NCBI RefSeq assembly: GCF_000423565.1 | Contig: NZ_AUIF01000047.1 | Span: 21,389 to 85,388 of the forward strand | Source: Runella zeae DSM 19591 | Lineage (GTDB): Bacteria > Bacteroidota > Bacteroidia > Cytophagales > Spirosomataceae | Length of the DNA stretch: 64,000 nt | Direction of reading: 5' to 3' | Part shown: positions 54,715-63,668 of the stretch, in pieces | How positions within the stretch are numbered: position 1 is the first letter of the stretch | Layout of the letters: every line of letters begins with the position of its first letter | Made by a program: the position numbers and the translations under genes | Notes under the pieces: model-generated | What the model was told of the DNA's origin: nothing | What the model saw: the letters and a program-made list of their open reading frames with translations, nothing else | The model's database searches: none

Positions 54715-56250
54715 TTATTGTTTATCCCACCATACCCGAGTGGTAAACAAATCAGCTCCTTGACGTGCTACGGCAGCATCAATATTAGGATTGACTCCGT
54801 ATTCGCCTTGCGAGTAACGCAAACGACGCGGAATTTGTCCGTTTGTTTCGTTGCCAGGATAGTTGACAGGCGTCAATTTAGGATAACCTGTTCTGCGCCA
54901 GTTAGCCCATGCTTCGATATGCTGTAACAACGAACCAGTCGACATCCAGAATTCGGTATGAATTGCGTCCATTTTGGCATCTAGTGTACCTGTGGTAGGA
55001 TACGGATTAGCTGCTAAATAAGTTTCTGCATCTGCGTCGGTGAGGGTTCCACCATAAGAGTTGATTTGTTTGATACCTGCTTTTACGCCATTGTCATAGG
55101 CGGTTTTGGCAGTACCTGTTACCCAACCTCTTTCAATAGCCTCAGCTTTGAGCAGCTCTGACTCGGTATAAGTCATTACAAATTGCGTGTTGCCCAGGTT
55201 ATACATATTAGGCGCAGGGCGTGAATAATTGGCACGACTGTTTAGCGGAGCTGCCAATGCAGCTAGCATTGTAGCATCAGTACCGATTGGCAAGCCGATT
55301 TGCTTATCGGGGGTTTTGTCGCCTGATTTAAGCGCCGATACTACACCCAAACGAGGGTCTTTGCGTGCTTTCATCGCATCAATGTAGGTTTTCCCCCACT
55401 GAATATTGTCAGCAGTCACGATACCACGCCCCCCAGGAAACATATTCCAAGAGTTAGGGTTGGCGTTGTTTCCAGCACCAGTATTCGCAAACTTTACCCC
55501 GAAGCTATCATCAATGCTTGTCATCAAACCACGGTCAGCGGCTTTTTTGGCCCAAGTCTGAGCAGCAGCAGCGTCTACTTTTTGCATACGCATTGCAAAA
55601 CGAAGCATCAAAGAGTTGGCAGCACGTTTCCATTTGTTGATATCTCCCCCGAACACCAAGTCGGCAGTAGCAGGAATGTACGCCGAAGCGCTCAACGCAT
55701 TTCCAGCTTCTTCGAGTTCTTTAAGCATATCAGCATAGATGTCTTTTTGGGCATCATATTTAGGGGAAAATGTACCCGTCAAAGCAGCATATCCAGCTTC
55801 TGAGTAAGGGACATCACCATACACATCGGTCAATACCCCAATTTCAATCACTCTCAAAATACGCGCCATCGACAAGATATTTACTTGTTTGGCATCAGCT
55901 TTAGAAAGTTCAATCAAATTGACTAAGTTTTTGATAGAGTTTGGATAAGCTCTTTCAAACCAAGCGGCACTCAAATCCCCCTGAAAAGTATACACAGTAC
56001 CACGGTAAAAACCTACTTCTACCGACGACATATGCTGCATCATCATAGCAGCGTAGATAAAATTAGTACGCCACGAACGATAGCCCGGGTCGCCACCTTC
56101 ACCCGTAATGAAGAGGGTCGATTGAGCCAAAAGATAATCAAGAGGTACTGAAGAAGGAGCGTTGGGGTTAACGTTGATGGTTTCAAAATCTTTCGTACAC
56201 GACCCCAAGGTACCTATTAGACAAAGAATTAATGCTATTTTACGTATCAT
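54715..56250 (-). CDS. SusD-like outer-membrane glycan-binding lipoprotein
   Basis: 511 residues from the ATG at 56250; the reading frame opens two codons earlier at a TTG (56256). The lipobox GTLGSC precedes TKDFETINVNPNAPSSVPLDYLLAQ, the start typical of the SusD-like_2 branch. Helical TPR-like pairs and the C-terminal RRTGYPKLTPVNYPGNETNGQIPRRLRYSQGEYGVN block match the family. It forms the lid on SusC. It is 20 nt after susC and carries a strong terminator behind it. Confidence 0.93.
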   Translation of the reverse strand: MIRKIALILCLIGTLGSCTKDFETINVNPNAPSSVPLDYLLAQSTLFITGEGGDPGYRSWRTNFIYAAMMMQHMSSVEVGFYRGTVYTFQGDLSAAWFERAYPNSIKNLVNLIELSKADAKQVNILSMARILRVIEIGVLTDVYGDVPYSEAGYAALTGTFSPKYDAQKDIYADMLKELEEAGNALSASAYIPATADLVFGGDINKWKRAANSLMLRFAMRMQKVDAAAAQTWAKKAADRGLMTSIDDSFGVKFANTGAGNNANPNSWNMFPGGRGIVTADNIQWGKTYIDAMKARKDPRLGVVSALKSGDKTPDKQIGLPIGTDATMLAALAAPLNSRANYSRPAPNMYNLGNTQFVMTYTESELLKAEAIERGWVTGTAKTAYDNGVKAGIKQINSYGGTLTDADAETYLAANPYPTTGTLDAKMDAIHTEFWMSTGSLLQHIEAWANWRRTGYPKLTPVNYPGNETNGQIPRRLRYSQGEYGVNPNIDAAVARQGADLFTTRVWWDKQ

Positions 56251-56270
56251 GGTCAAAATTTCTTTTAATG

Positions 56271-59200
56271 TTAAAACTTCAAGTTAAGGTTTACCCCAAC
56301 GGTTCGGGTAGCGGGTACACCTGCCAATTCAAGACCTTGCGCATTTGAGTTGTTGTAAGTAGACTCAGGGTCAAGGTTAGGAGTATCTTTCATCAAAATA
56401 AGCAGGTTACGTCCTACGATAGAAACCGACGCGCTCTTGAATGGCGAACGGCCCAACACTTTCGAAGGAATGCTGTAATCGATGATAATTTGGCGCAACT
56501 TGAGGAAATCTGAACTATAGACGAAAGGAGTAGCGATGTTGTTGGCAATACGGCTTGCGTAATCTTGAGCAGATACTTTTACGGTATTAGGCTCACCTTT
56601 TTCGTTAACACCCTTACCCACTAAACCACCTTCACGTCCTTCGAGGGTTTCGACTGTCAAACCTCTGCGGTAAGCATATGAATTTGTTCCTGAGAATAGA
56701 TGACCTCCAAATTTACCGTCAATCAAGAAACTCAATCCTACGCCTTTGTAGCGGAAGGAGTTGTTGAAACCAAGGGTAAGTGGAGCTACCCCTGTACCAA
56801 AGTTGGTGAGGCTACCTTGAAGTGGGAAACCTTGGGCATCATGAACGATATTTCCAGCGGCATCTCTTTTAAAATCAAAGCCTTGTACTTGGCTATAAGG
56901 CAATCCTACCACGTGATTGATATAGGCCGTTCTGGTGCGGTTTTCATCTACCCGAATCGTGGCTAAATCCTTATAAAGGGTCACAACTTTGCTATTGTTG
57001 TAGCCCATGTTGTAAGAAAGATCCCAAGTAAAATCTTTTTTCTTCAATGCGTTGAAGTTGACCAACAATTCAATCCCTTTGTTTTCAATTTCTCCTACGT
57101 TGAATAAAGCACTGCCATAACCCGAAGTAGCCGAAATAGTAGCACCTACGATATCGTTGGTGGTTTTACGAGTATAAAATGCAAAATCAATACCTAATCG
57201 GTTGTTGAACAAACGGGTATCAAATCCAGCCTCAAAAGTAGTTGAAGTAAGGGGTTGAAGCGACGCATTAGGCACTTGGCTAGTGCTAATTTGAGCCAAC
57301 GGCGCCCCTAAATGAGCTCCTGAAAGACTATAATACAATGATAGATTGTAGGGGTCGGTATCGCCACCTGCCTGTGCCCACGAAGAACGTAGTTTTAAGT
57401 AGTTGATGGCCGACGGTAACTTCACTGCTTCTGACAATACAAAGCTAGCTCCAACAGATGGGTACAAAATGCTGTTGTTGCCTGAAGCTAGGGTAGAAAA
57501 CCAGTCGTTACGACCTGTAGCAGTTACGTATAAGTAGCCATTGTACGAAAATTCAGCAGAACCATACAATGAATTGATACGCTTGCGTATAAGCTGTTCG
57601 CCTAGACCACGCCCTGAGGGATCGCTATTGGAAACATCATAGAAGAAGGGGATATTGAGCGCGCCACTACTATAGTTTGAATTGACGTAGGTTTGTCTCA
57701 TTTGGTTACCTCCTAAGAGAACATTGAGGCCGATTTTCTCGGAGAGTTTTTTATCAAAGCCCAACATCAAATCTGCGTTGGTTTCGGTAAAGTTGCGGTT
57801 GTTGACGCCATAGCCACCACGAAGGCTAAATGGAGTGCCGTAGGGGGTAATTTCTTGATAACGATAGTTGAAATTATCGAATCCAAGACGTCCTTTGATA
57901 TATAACCAATCGGTGATATTGAAACGAGGCTCAAAAGTACCGATAATACGATTCTTCTTATCAGAGTTTTTCCATTCGGCTGATGCATAGTAAGGGTTTT
58001 GAATGTAAATATTGTCAGACCAAGTAAGTTCATAATTTTGGGGTGTCACTTGGCTTTCTTGCAAAGCAGCTACGCTCAACGACGTAGGCATGGCATTAAT
58101 TGCATAAGTAGCACTTCCTGGAGAGTCAGACAAACGAGGGCGATTGGTGGCTTTTTCGATGATGTATTTTACGTTTGATACAAACGACAGTCTTTTCCCT
58201 AAGTTGCCATTGACATTCAAAGCGAAGTTGTTTCTTCTTAGTCCTGAGTGAGGAATCACACTTTTGCTGTTGAGGTCATTCATTGAGAAGCGATACGTCA
58301 CGCTTTCAGTAGCTCCTGTCAAAGCAACAGAGTTAGTAAAAGTACTTCCCAACTGATAGAAGTTTTCTTGATTGTCTTTTACGGCCGAATAAGGACGCGA
58401 CTTACCGTCAAACTGAATCACGCTTGAGCCGTCGAGCTTAGCTCCCCAGCTATTGGAAGTCAAAGCTTCTTGCACGGTGGTAGGTTTGAGGCCATTGTTC
58501 CCTGCACCATATACGTACTGATAATTCTCAAATTTTTTGATAAGTAAGTCTTCTGCTACAAAATTGCTGTTGACTTCCACCCCGATACCTTTACCTGCTT
58601 TACCACCTTTGGTAGTCACGAGAATCGCTCCATTGGAGGCACGTGATCCATAAAGAGCGGCAGCAGTAGCTCCTTTCAATACACTTATGTTTTCGATTTC
58701 GTCGGGATTAAGGCTTGAGATACCATCTCCACGATCACCACCACCCCACATACCGGCGTTTCCGAGGTTGTCGTTGTTGATAGGAATACCATCTACCACA
58801 ATCAAAGGTTGGTTGTTTCCTGAAATAGAGCCATTTCCCCGAATCACAATCCGCGTAGAGCCCGCTGGACCTGAAGCAGGTGCCGAGATATTAAGACCGG
58901 CTACTTTTCCTTGCAAAGAGTTGGCCATGTTGTTGGTACGGGCTTGTGTCAAATCTTCTCCTTTGATTTCTGACACCGCATACCCTAATGCTTTCTTCTC
59001 CTTTTTGATACCCAAAGCCGTCACTACGACTTCATTCAACACATTGTCTTGGGCTTCTAAAGCCACGTTAATCACTGAATTGTTCCCTACAGCTACTTCC
59101 TTGGCTGCAAAACCAATATAGCTAAAAGTTAGAGTAGCGCCTTTCTTTACATTGATGCTGTAGTCCCCCTTATCGTTGGTTACGGTTCCCTGATTCGTGC

Positions 59201-59342
59201 CCTTGACTACAATGTTTACGCCATAGATTGGCTCTCCGTTACTGCTCGTTACTTTCCCCTTTACATCCACATTTTGAGCAAAGCTCATCGTAGAAAGGAA
59301 AGAAAGTACAAGCAACTTAAAATAGAGTAGCTTTCTTTTCAT
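56271..59342 (-). CDS. SusC/RagA-type TonB-linked glycan transporter
   Basis: 1,023 residues. Signal peptide 1-22 (SFAQ end); carboxypeptidase-regulatory-like domain (about 24-105, GKVTSSNGEPIYGVNIVVKG); TonB box NEVVVTALGI near residue 104; plug with SLQGKVAGLNIS, IVIRGNGSISGNNQPLIVVDGIPI and VLKGATAAALYGSRASNGAILVTTKGG; a large barrel follows. It heads the mannan locus with susD. No sigma/anti-sigma or hybrid two-component regulator gene lies beside it in this window. A minus-strand TTACTTTG at 59396-59403, close to the -7 consensus, is a possible promoter element. Confidence 0.95.
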   Translation of the reverse strand: MKRKLLYFKLLVLSFLSTMSFAQNVDVKGKVTSSNGEPIYGVNIVVKGTNQGTVTNDKGDYSINVKKGATLTFSYIGFAAKEVAVGNNSVINVALEAQDNVLNEVVVTALGIKKEKKALGYAVSEIKGEDLTQARTNNMANSLQGKVAGLNISAPASGPAGSTRIVIRGNGSISGNNQPLIVVDGIPINNDNLGNAGMWGGGDRGDGISSLNPDEIENISVLKGATAAALYGSRASNGAILVTTKGGKAGKGIGVEVNSNFVAEDLLIKKFENYQYVYGAGNNGLKPTTVQEALTSNSWGAKLDGSSVIQFDGKSRPYSAVKDNQENFYQLGSTFTNSVALTGATESVTYRFSMNDLNSKSVIPHSGLRRNNFALNVNGNLGKRLSFVSNVKYIIEKATNRPRLSDSPGSATYAINAMPTSLSVAALQESQVTPQNYELTWSDNIYIQNPYYASAEWKNSDKKNRIIGTFEPRFNITDWLYIKGRLGFDNFNYRYQEITPYGTPFSLRGGYGVNNRNFTETNADLMLGFDKKLSEKIGLNVLLGGNQMRQTYVNSNYSSGALNIPFFYDVSNSDPSGRGLGEQLIRKRINSLYGSAEFSYNGYLYVTATGRNDWFSTLASGNNSILYPSVGASFVLSEAVKLPSAINYLKLRSSWAQAGGDTDPYNLSLYYSLSGAHLGAPLAQISTSQVPNASLQPLTSTTFEAGFDTRLFNNRLGIDFAFYTRKTTNDIVGATISATSGYGSALFNVGEIENKGIELLVNFNALKKKDFTWDLSYNMGYNNSKVVTLYKDLATIRVDENRTRTAYINHVVGLPYSQVQGFDFKRDAAGNIVHDAQGFPLQGSLTNFGTGVAPLTLGFNNSFRYKGVGLSFLIDGKFGGHLFSGTNSYAYRRGLTVETLEGREGGLVGKGVNEKGEPNTVKVSAQDYASRIANNIATPFVYSSDFLKLRQIIIDYSIPSKVLGRSPFKSASVSIVGRNLLILMKDTPNLDPESTYNNSNAQGLELAGVPATRTVGVNLNLKF

Positions 59343-59553
59343 TGGTAATAGTTGGTTTAAATTAAAAAATAAAGAAAACGGAAAATATATTATTGCAAAG
59401 TAAATATTATTTTGGACAAATCGAATAGTACAATTTTTACCATTTATGATACTATAATTTCAAAAGTGATATAAATTATCAAAATTGTATCCTTTCATTT
59501 GGGTTTTCAAACAACCTCAATCTTTATTTTAAAGGATTATATCTACAAACAAA

Positions 59554-59590
59554 AGGGATTAATCGCAAGTTATACCTGCTATCAATCCCT
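59554..59590 (-). terminator. Candidate terminator after tnaA
   Basis: AGGGATT (59554-59560) and AATCCCT (59584-59590) pair over 7 bp, with further partial pairs inside. On the minus strand the distal arm AATCCCT runs into TTTTG. About 40 nt after the tryptophanase stop. Confidence 0.5.
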
Positions 59591-59627
59591 CACCAATAGT
59601 AATACAATTTAAACCTACTTTATTTGA

Positions 59628-60998
59628 CTATAAGGGTACTAACAAAGCAGTAAAGTGGCGCAAAAGAGGGGCTTCGTATGCCATTTTATGGCCTTTTATG
59701 TATTGTTTTTTATGGTAAGTTTCGATGATTACCTCCGCTACATAATCAATATGACTCTGGGTATATACCCTTCTCGGAATCGCCAATCTGACAAGTTCTA
59801 GAGGTGGTGCCACATGTCGCCCCGCTGCATCATATTTGCCAAACATCAATGACCCAATTTCTACCCCTCGTACTCCTCCTTCGAGATAAATTTCATTGCA
59901 TAAAGCCACTCCTGGAAATTGGTGCGGCGGAATATGGGGCAAAAAAGCCTTTGCATCCAAATAAACAGCATGCCCACCCGTAGGCATCATAATAGGCACT
60001 CCTGCATGATGAATTTTTTCGCCTAAGTACTCAATGCTTCTAATACGGTATTTTAAGTACTCTTCGTCAAGCACCTCTTCAAGTCCTTGGGCAATCGCTT
60101 CTAAATCACGCCCTGCTAGCCCTCCATAAGTCGGAAACCCTTCGGTCACTATCAACATATTTTTGGCTTGCTGGGCTAAGTAGGTATCGTTTAGGGCCAA
60201 AAAGCCTCCGATATTGACCAAAGCATCTTTTTTGGCACTCATCGTGCAGCCGTCGGCATAACTAAAAAGCTCTTGCACAATCGAAACAATCGAGGCATTT
60301 TCGTAGCCTTTTTCTCTTTTTTTGATAAAAAAAGCATTTTCTGCAAAACGACACGCATCTATAAAAAGTGGAATGCCATAACGACGACACAGTTCGCTCG
60401 TTTCTCTGACATTTTGCATCGATACCGGCTGCCCTCCACCCGAGTTGTTGGTCACGGTAAGCATACACAAAGGGATATTCTCCGCTCCTTTTTCTGCAAT
60501 GAAATGAGCCAAAGCATCAATGTCTATATTTCCTTTAAAAGGAGCTACTAATGCGGGGGTTTTGCCTTCTAGGGTCAAAAAATCTACCGCTTCAGCACCC
60601 GTAAATTCAATGTTGGCACGAGTAGTGTCGAAAAATGTATTGCTGACAAAATATTTGCCTGCGCCGCCCAATAAACTAAAGAGAATCTTTTCGGCTGCTC
60701 TGCCTTGGTGAGTTGGGATTATAAAATCAAATCCTGTAAGTTTCTTGACCGTATGCTCAAATCTAAAAAAGCTACGGGAACCCGCATACGACTCATCGCC
60801 CTCCATGATACCCGCCCACTGCTTGGCGCTCATGGCCGACGTACCGCTGTCGGTGAGTAAGTCAATGATGACATCTTCGGCTTTGATTAAGAAAGGATTG
60901 TAGCCCGCAGTCTCTAATATCTGTTGACGCTGGGCACGGCTAGTGAAGTAAATCGGCTCTACCGATTTGATTTTGAAGGGTTCAATGATGGTTTTCAT
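59628..60998 (-). CDS. tnaA: Tryptophanase
   Basis: 456 residues from the ATG at 60998; a TTG at 61025 would add nine residues. A PLP lyase that splits tryptophan to indole, pyruvate and ammonia. The PLP lysine is in CTMSAKKDALVN. To decide against tyrosine phenol-lyase: at the position of the phenol-binding arginine of that enzyme (GVRSMERG) this protein reads GVEIG, as in tryptophanase (AVEIG). Other motifs are LLTDSGTSAMSAKQWAG, PTHQGRAAEKILFS and FIDACRFAENAFFIKKRE. A short leader reading frame overlaps its start (see the site at 60995-61051). Confidence 0.92.
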   Translation of the reverse strand: MKTIIEPFKIKSVEPIYFTSRAQRQQILETAGYNPFLIKAEDVIIDLLTDSGTSAMSAKQWAGIMEGDESYAGSRSFFRFEHTVKKLTGFDFIIPTHQGRAAEKILFSLLGGAGKYFVSNTFFDTTRANIEFTGAEAVDFLTLEGKTPALVAPFKGNIDIDALAHFIAEKGAENIPLCMLTVTNNSGGGQPVSMQNVRETSELCRRYGIPLFIDACRFAENAFFIKKREKGYENASIVSIVQELFSYADGCTMSAKKDALVNIGGFLALNDTYLAQQAKNMLIVTEGFPTYGGLAGRDLEAIAQGLEEVLDEEYLKYRIRSIEYLGEKIHHAGVPIMMPTGGHAVYLDAKAFLPHIPPHQFPGVALCNEIYLEGGVRGVEIGSLMFGKYDAAGRHVAPPLELVRLAIPRRVYTQSHIDYVAEVIIETYHKKQYIKGHKMAYEAPLLRHFTALLVPL

Positions 60999-61051
60999 TG
61001 TGATCGAATTTGAATTAGTAAACAAAATACCTGCCCGTCACAGGGCCGCAT
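60995..61051 (-). CDS. Possible 18-codon leader reading frame of tnaA
   Basis: ATG at 61051 opens an 18-residue frame (MRPCDGQVFCLLIQIRSQ) whose TGA overlaps the tnaA start (ATGA). It has no tryptophan, so it is not a TnaC-type sensor peptide. The overlap could couple translation. Such a short frame may arise by chance. Confidence 0.25.
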   Translation of the reverse strand: MRPCDGQVFCLLIQIRSQ

Positions 61052-61135
61052 TCGTTTATAACGAGCTTCCTCGGTCTTTCAAAATCACAAACAAAAGCCA
61101 CATTTCGTAACTCATATATACCTTCGTTGGAACCA

Positions 61136-61143
61136 CAAAAGTA
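61136..61143 (-). promoter_or_regulatory. Candidate -7 element for tnaA
   Basis: The minus strand reads TACTTTTG, exact to TAnnTTTG; the -33 region reads CTTTTA 18 nt further up, a weak match. A transcript from here would carry a leader of about 130 nt with a GCCC/GGGC hairpin. Confidence 0.4.
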
Positions 61144-61211
61144 ACGAATTTTACTTATTTTAAAAGATTACGAAATCTAGTAGTCGATGCGGAAATATAT
61201 CTGCAATTATC

Positions 61212-61219
61212 TATCTTTG
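61212..61219 (+). promoter_or_regulatory. Candidate -7 element for the GH20-type gene
   Basis: TATCTTTG matches TAnnTTTG exactly, 31 nt upstream of the ATG at 61251; the -33 element is not clear. Confidence 0.45.
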
Positions 61220-61250
61220 GTTTCCTTACCTTTCGATACCATATACCATT

Positions 61251-62357
61251 ATGAGAAAACGGCTCTTTTCTATCTTTGCTTTGTTATTAAGTATTGGAGG
61301 CCTCCAAGCTCAAACCAAATTGGATACCCTACTGCCAGTCCGGGGCTTTTGTATTGCCGCCCCTCAAAGCAGTGAAATAGGAAATTTCATCAAGTTTATC
61401 AATGAAGAGCTGGCACCGCGCCAAGTCAATACCCTTATTTTGAGGGTTGATTACAATTATGAATTTAAGAGTCATCCTGAAATAAGGGATAGCTTGGCAC
61501 TGTCTCGAAAAGACGTAAAAAAATTGGTAAAAGCTTGCCAACAACACAACATTCATCTTATCCCTCAAATCAATCTTTTTGGGCATCAAAGCTGGGCTAC
61601 CAAAACCTACAGTTTACTGAGGGTATATCCCGAATTTGACGAAACGCCTCACGTCAAAATACCCGCAAAATATGCTTGGCCCAACGATGACGGGCTTTAT
61701 TGCAAAAGCTACTGTCCGCTACATCCTGAGGTTCATAAAGTAGTACTAGCACTGGTAGACGAAATTTGTGATGCTTTTGAAAGCAAAGCCTTCCATGCAG
61801 GAATGGATGAAGTATTTTATATTGGTCATGACAAATGTCCTCGCTGTAAAGGCCACGACAAAGCCGAGCTTTTTGCGGGTGAAGTCAATCTTATCCGAAA
61901 TCATTTGGCCCAGCAAAATCGGAAACTTTGGATATGGGGTGACCGCCTCATCGACGGCAAAACCACAGGTATAGGCGAATGGGAAGCTAGTATGAACAAT
62001 ACCCACCGGGCGGTAGATTTGATTGCAAAAGATGTGGTAATCTGCGACTGGCACTACGAGCGCCCCGACCCCACTGCCGTCTATTTTGCGATGAAGGGTT
62101 TTAACGTAATCACATGTCCTTGGCGCAAGCCCAAAATAGCCGTCGCCCAAACCCAAGACATGCTACGCTTCAAGGAGATTGCTCCCAAAGATATGAAACC
62201 TCGCTACTTTGGGATGATGCAAACGATATGGTCATCAAACAAATCGTTTTTGGAAGAGTTTTATGGTATAAAAGTAAACGAAAAAGCGGGAGAGAATACC
62301 TCGTCCCAATGTTTTAGGGCCATGTTTGACGAAATTAAGAAAGTAAACACTCCTTAA
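61251..62357 (+). CDS. GH20-type glycoside hydrolase, exported
   Basis: 368 residues with a signal peptide (LLLSIGGLQAQ). The (beta/alpha)8 fold of GH20 is suggested by RGFCIAAPQSSEIGNFIKFI, LIPQINLFGHQSW and AFHAGMDEVFYIG, which carries the Asp-Glu catalytic pair of hexosaminidases (D-E). The conserved tryptophan-rich strands KLWIWGDRLIDG and VVICDWHYERPDP line the substrate site. It is shorter than classic GH20 enzymes (no N-terminal domain). Likely acts on beta-linked N-acetylhexosamine. A DUF5009 gene follows after 63 nt. Confidence 0.78.
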   Translation: MRKRLFSIFALLLSIGGLQAQTKLDTLLPVRGFCIAAPQSSEIGNFIKFINEELAPRQVNTLILRVDYNYEFKSHPEIRDSLALSRKDVKKLVKACQQHNIHLIPQINLFGHQSWATKTYSLLRVYPEFDETPHVKIPAKYAWPNDDGLYCKSYCPLHPEVHKVVLALVDEICDAFESKAFHAGMDEVFYIGHDKCPRCKGHDKAELFAGEVNLIRNHLAQQNRKLWIWGDRLIDGKTTGIGEWEASMNNTHRAVDLIAKDVVICDWHYERPDPTAVYFAMKGFNVITCPWRKPKIAVAQTQDMLRFKEIAPKDMKPRYFGMMQTIWSSNKSFLEEFYGIKVNEKAGENTSSQCFRAMFDEIKKVNTP

Positions 62358-62420
62358 ATTTGACTTACTTTTTGTTCTAAATTCACTCAACGTTTATCTA
62401 ACCCCTAACCCATCCTTTCT

Positions 62421-63620
62421 GTGCAAACACCCACTCTCAAGCGCATTCAATCTATTGATACTTTTCGAGCCCTTACGATGATTGCCATGATTTTCGTCAA
62501 CGATTTTTGGACACTCACGGGCATTCCCTATTGGCTCCAACACGCCGAAGCAGACGTAGATTTTCTTGGTGTATCGGATGTAGTTTTCCCTTGTTTTTTG
62601 TTTATCTTGGGCATGGCTATTCCTTTTGCGATTCAAAATCGCCTTGCCAAAGGTGATACGCACCCTCAAATTCTTGTGCACATTATCAGTAGGTCGGTAG
62701 CATTGATTATCATGGGAGTATTTACGGTCAATGTCCCCGACATCAACGAAGAAGCCACGGGCATGAGCCAAGAGTTGTTCAAAATTTTGATGGTAGTAGC
62801 GTTCTTTTTGGTATGGAATCTCTACCCTAGTCAAGAGCCTTCTCCCAAATACCTATTTAAGGGATTTCAAGTGCTTGGCGTGGGCATTTTGATATATTTA
62901 GCATTTATTTTCCAAGGAAATTCTGACGGTAAACTGGTGGGTTTTGAAACCAAATGGTGGGGGATTTTGGGACTCATCGGCTGGACGTACCTTAGCTGTG
63001 CTCTCATCTATCTATTGGCTTTTCCCAAACCCGTTGTATTGGTAATTTTCTGGGCGATTTTCAGTTTCTTACCCATTGCGGGTCATGCAGGTTGGCTCAA
63101 AACTCTATGGCCTAGTGGCCCCCAAGATTGGATTTTGGCCACTGGAGCCTTCCATAGTTTTGCCTTTATGGGCATTATGGCCACTTTATTATTGGAATGG
63201 TTTCAGGCAAAAAACCGAAAAATACAAATACCTTCGGTGTTTACCATCATCGGAATTGGACTTATTGTTATTGGCATTTTGCTGCACAACTTTTTTATAA
63301 TTTCCAAAATCCAAGCCACTCCTACTTGGGTTTTCTTGTGTAGCGGCATTGCGTTTATTCTTTATGCTTCGCTATTTTTTTTGTTAGATTTACAAGATAA
63401 AGGGCGTTGGTTTCAGTTTATCCGAACTGCTGGCACCAGTACTCTTACCTGCTATGTACTTCCGTATGTATACTATAGTGTAGTAAGTTTTATACCTTTT
63501 GGTTTACCTTCCTTTTTGACATCTGGAGGCATAGGGTTGATAAAATCATTTTTGTTTTCGCTATTGATTGTCGGGATTGCGACTTTGCTTGGCCGTCTAC
63601 AAGTAAAATTAAAAATATAA
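62421..63620 (+). CDS. DUF5009 / heparan-alpha-glucosaminide acetyltransferase-like membrane protein
   Basis: 399 residues, start GTG 62421, about ten transmembrane helices. The start RIQSIDTFRALTMIAMIFVND is the family signature, and FPCFLFILGMAIPFAIQNR follows. The family (DUF5009, related to NagX and human HGSNAT) is thought to acetylate amino sugars across the membrane; activity in bacteria is not firmly shown. The GH20-type gene just upstream fits an amino-sugar role. Confidence 0.85.
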   Translation: MQTPTLKRIQSIDTFRALTMIAMIFVNDFWTLTGIPYWLQHAEADVDFLGVSDVVFPCFLFILGMAIPFAIQNRLAKGDTHPQILVHIISRSVALIIMGVFTVNVPDINEEATGMSQELFKILMVVAFFLVWNLYPSQEPSPKYLFKGFQVLGVGILIYLAFIFQGNSDGKLVGFETKWWGILGLIGWTYLSCALIYLLAFPKPVVLVIFWAIFSFLPIAGHAGWLKTLWPSGPQDWILATGAFHSFAFMGIMATLLLEWFQAKNRKIQIPSVFTIIGIGLIVIGILLHNFFIISKIQATPTWVFLCSGIAFILYASLFFLLDLQDKGRWFQFIRTAGTSTLTCYVLPYVYYSVVSFIPFGLPSFLTSGGIGLIKSFLFSLLIVGIATLLGRLQVKLKI

Positions 63621-63622
63621 AA

Positions 63623-63664
63623 TAGCATCGTTACAGTAGCATCGTTGCACTGCAACGATGCTAC
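63623..63664. terminator. Palindrome with a duplicated arm beside the CRISPR array
   Basis: GTAGCATCGTTGCA (63636-63649), C, TGCAACGATGCTAC (63651-63664) is a perfect 14-1-14 palindrome. The left arm is preceded by a near copy, TAGCATCGTTACAG (63623-63636), so two left arms compete for one right arm. On the minus strand it is followed by a T-rich stretch, suiting termination of an array transcript; on the plus strand it may end the DUF5009 transcript. Confidence 0.7.
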
Positions 63665-63668
63665 ATTT

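Noticed and set aside
59628..60998. Tyrosine phenol-lyase instead of tryptophanase
   Set aside because: The phenol-binding arginine position carries isoleucine in GVEIG, as in tryptophanase.
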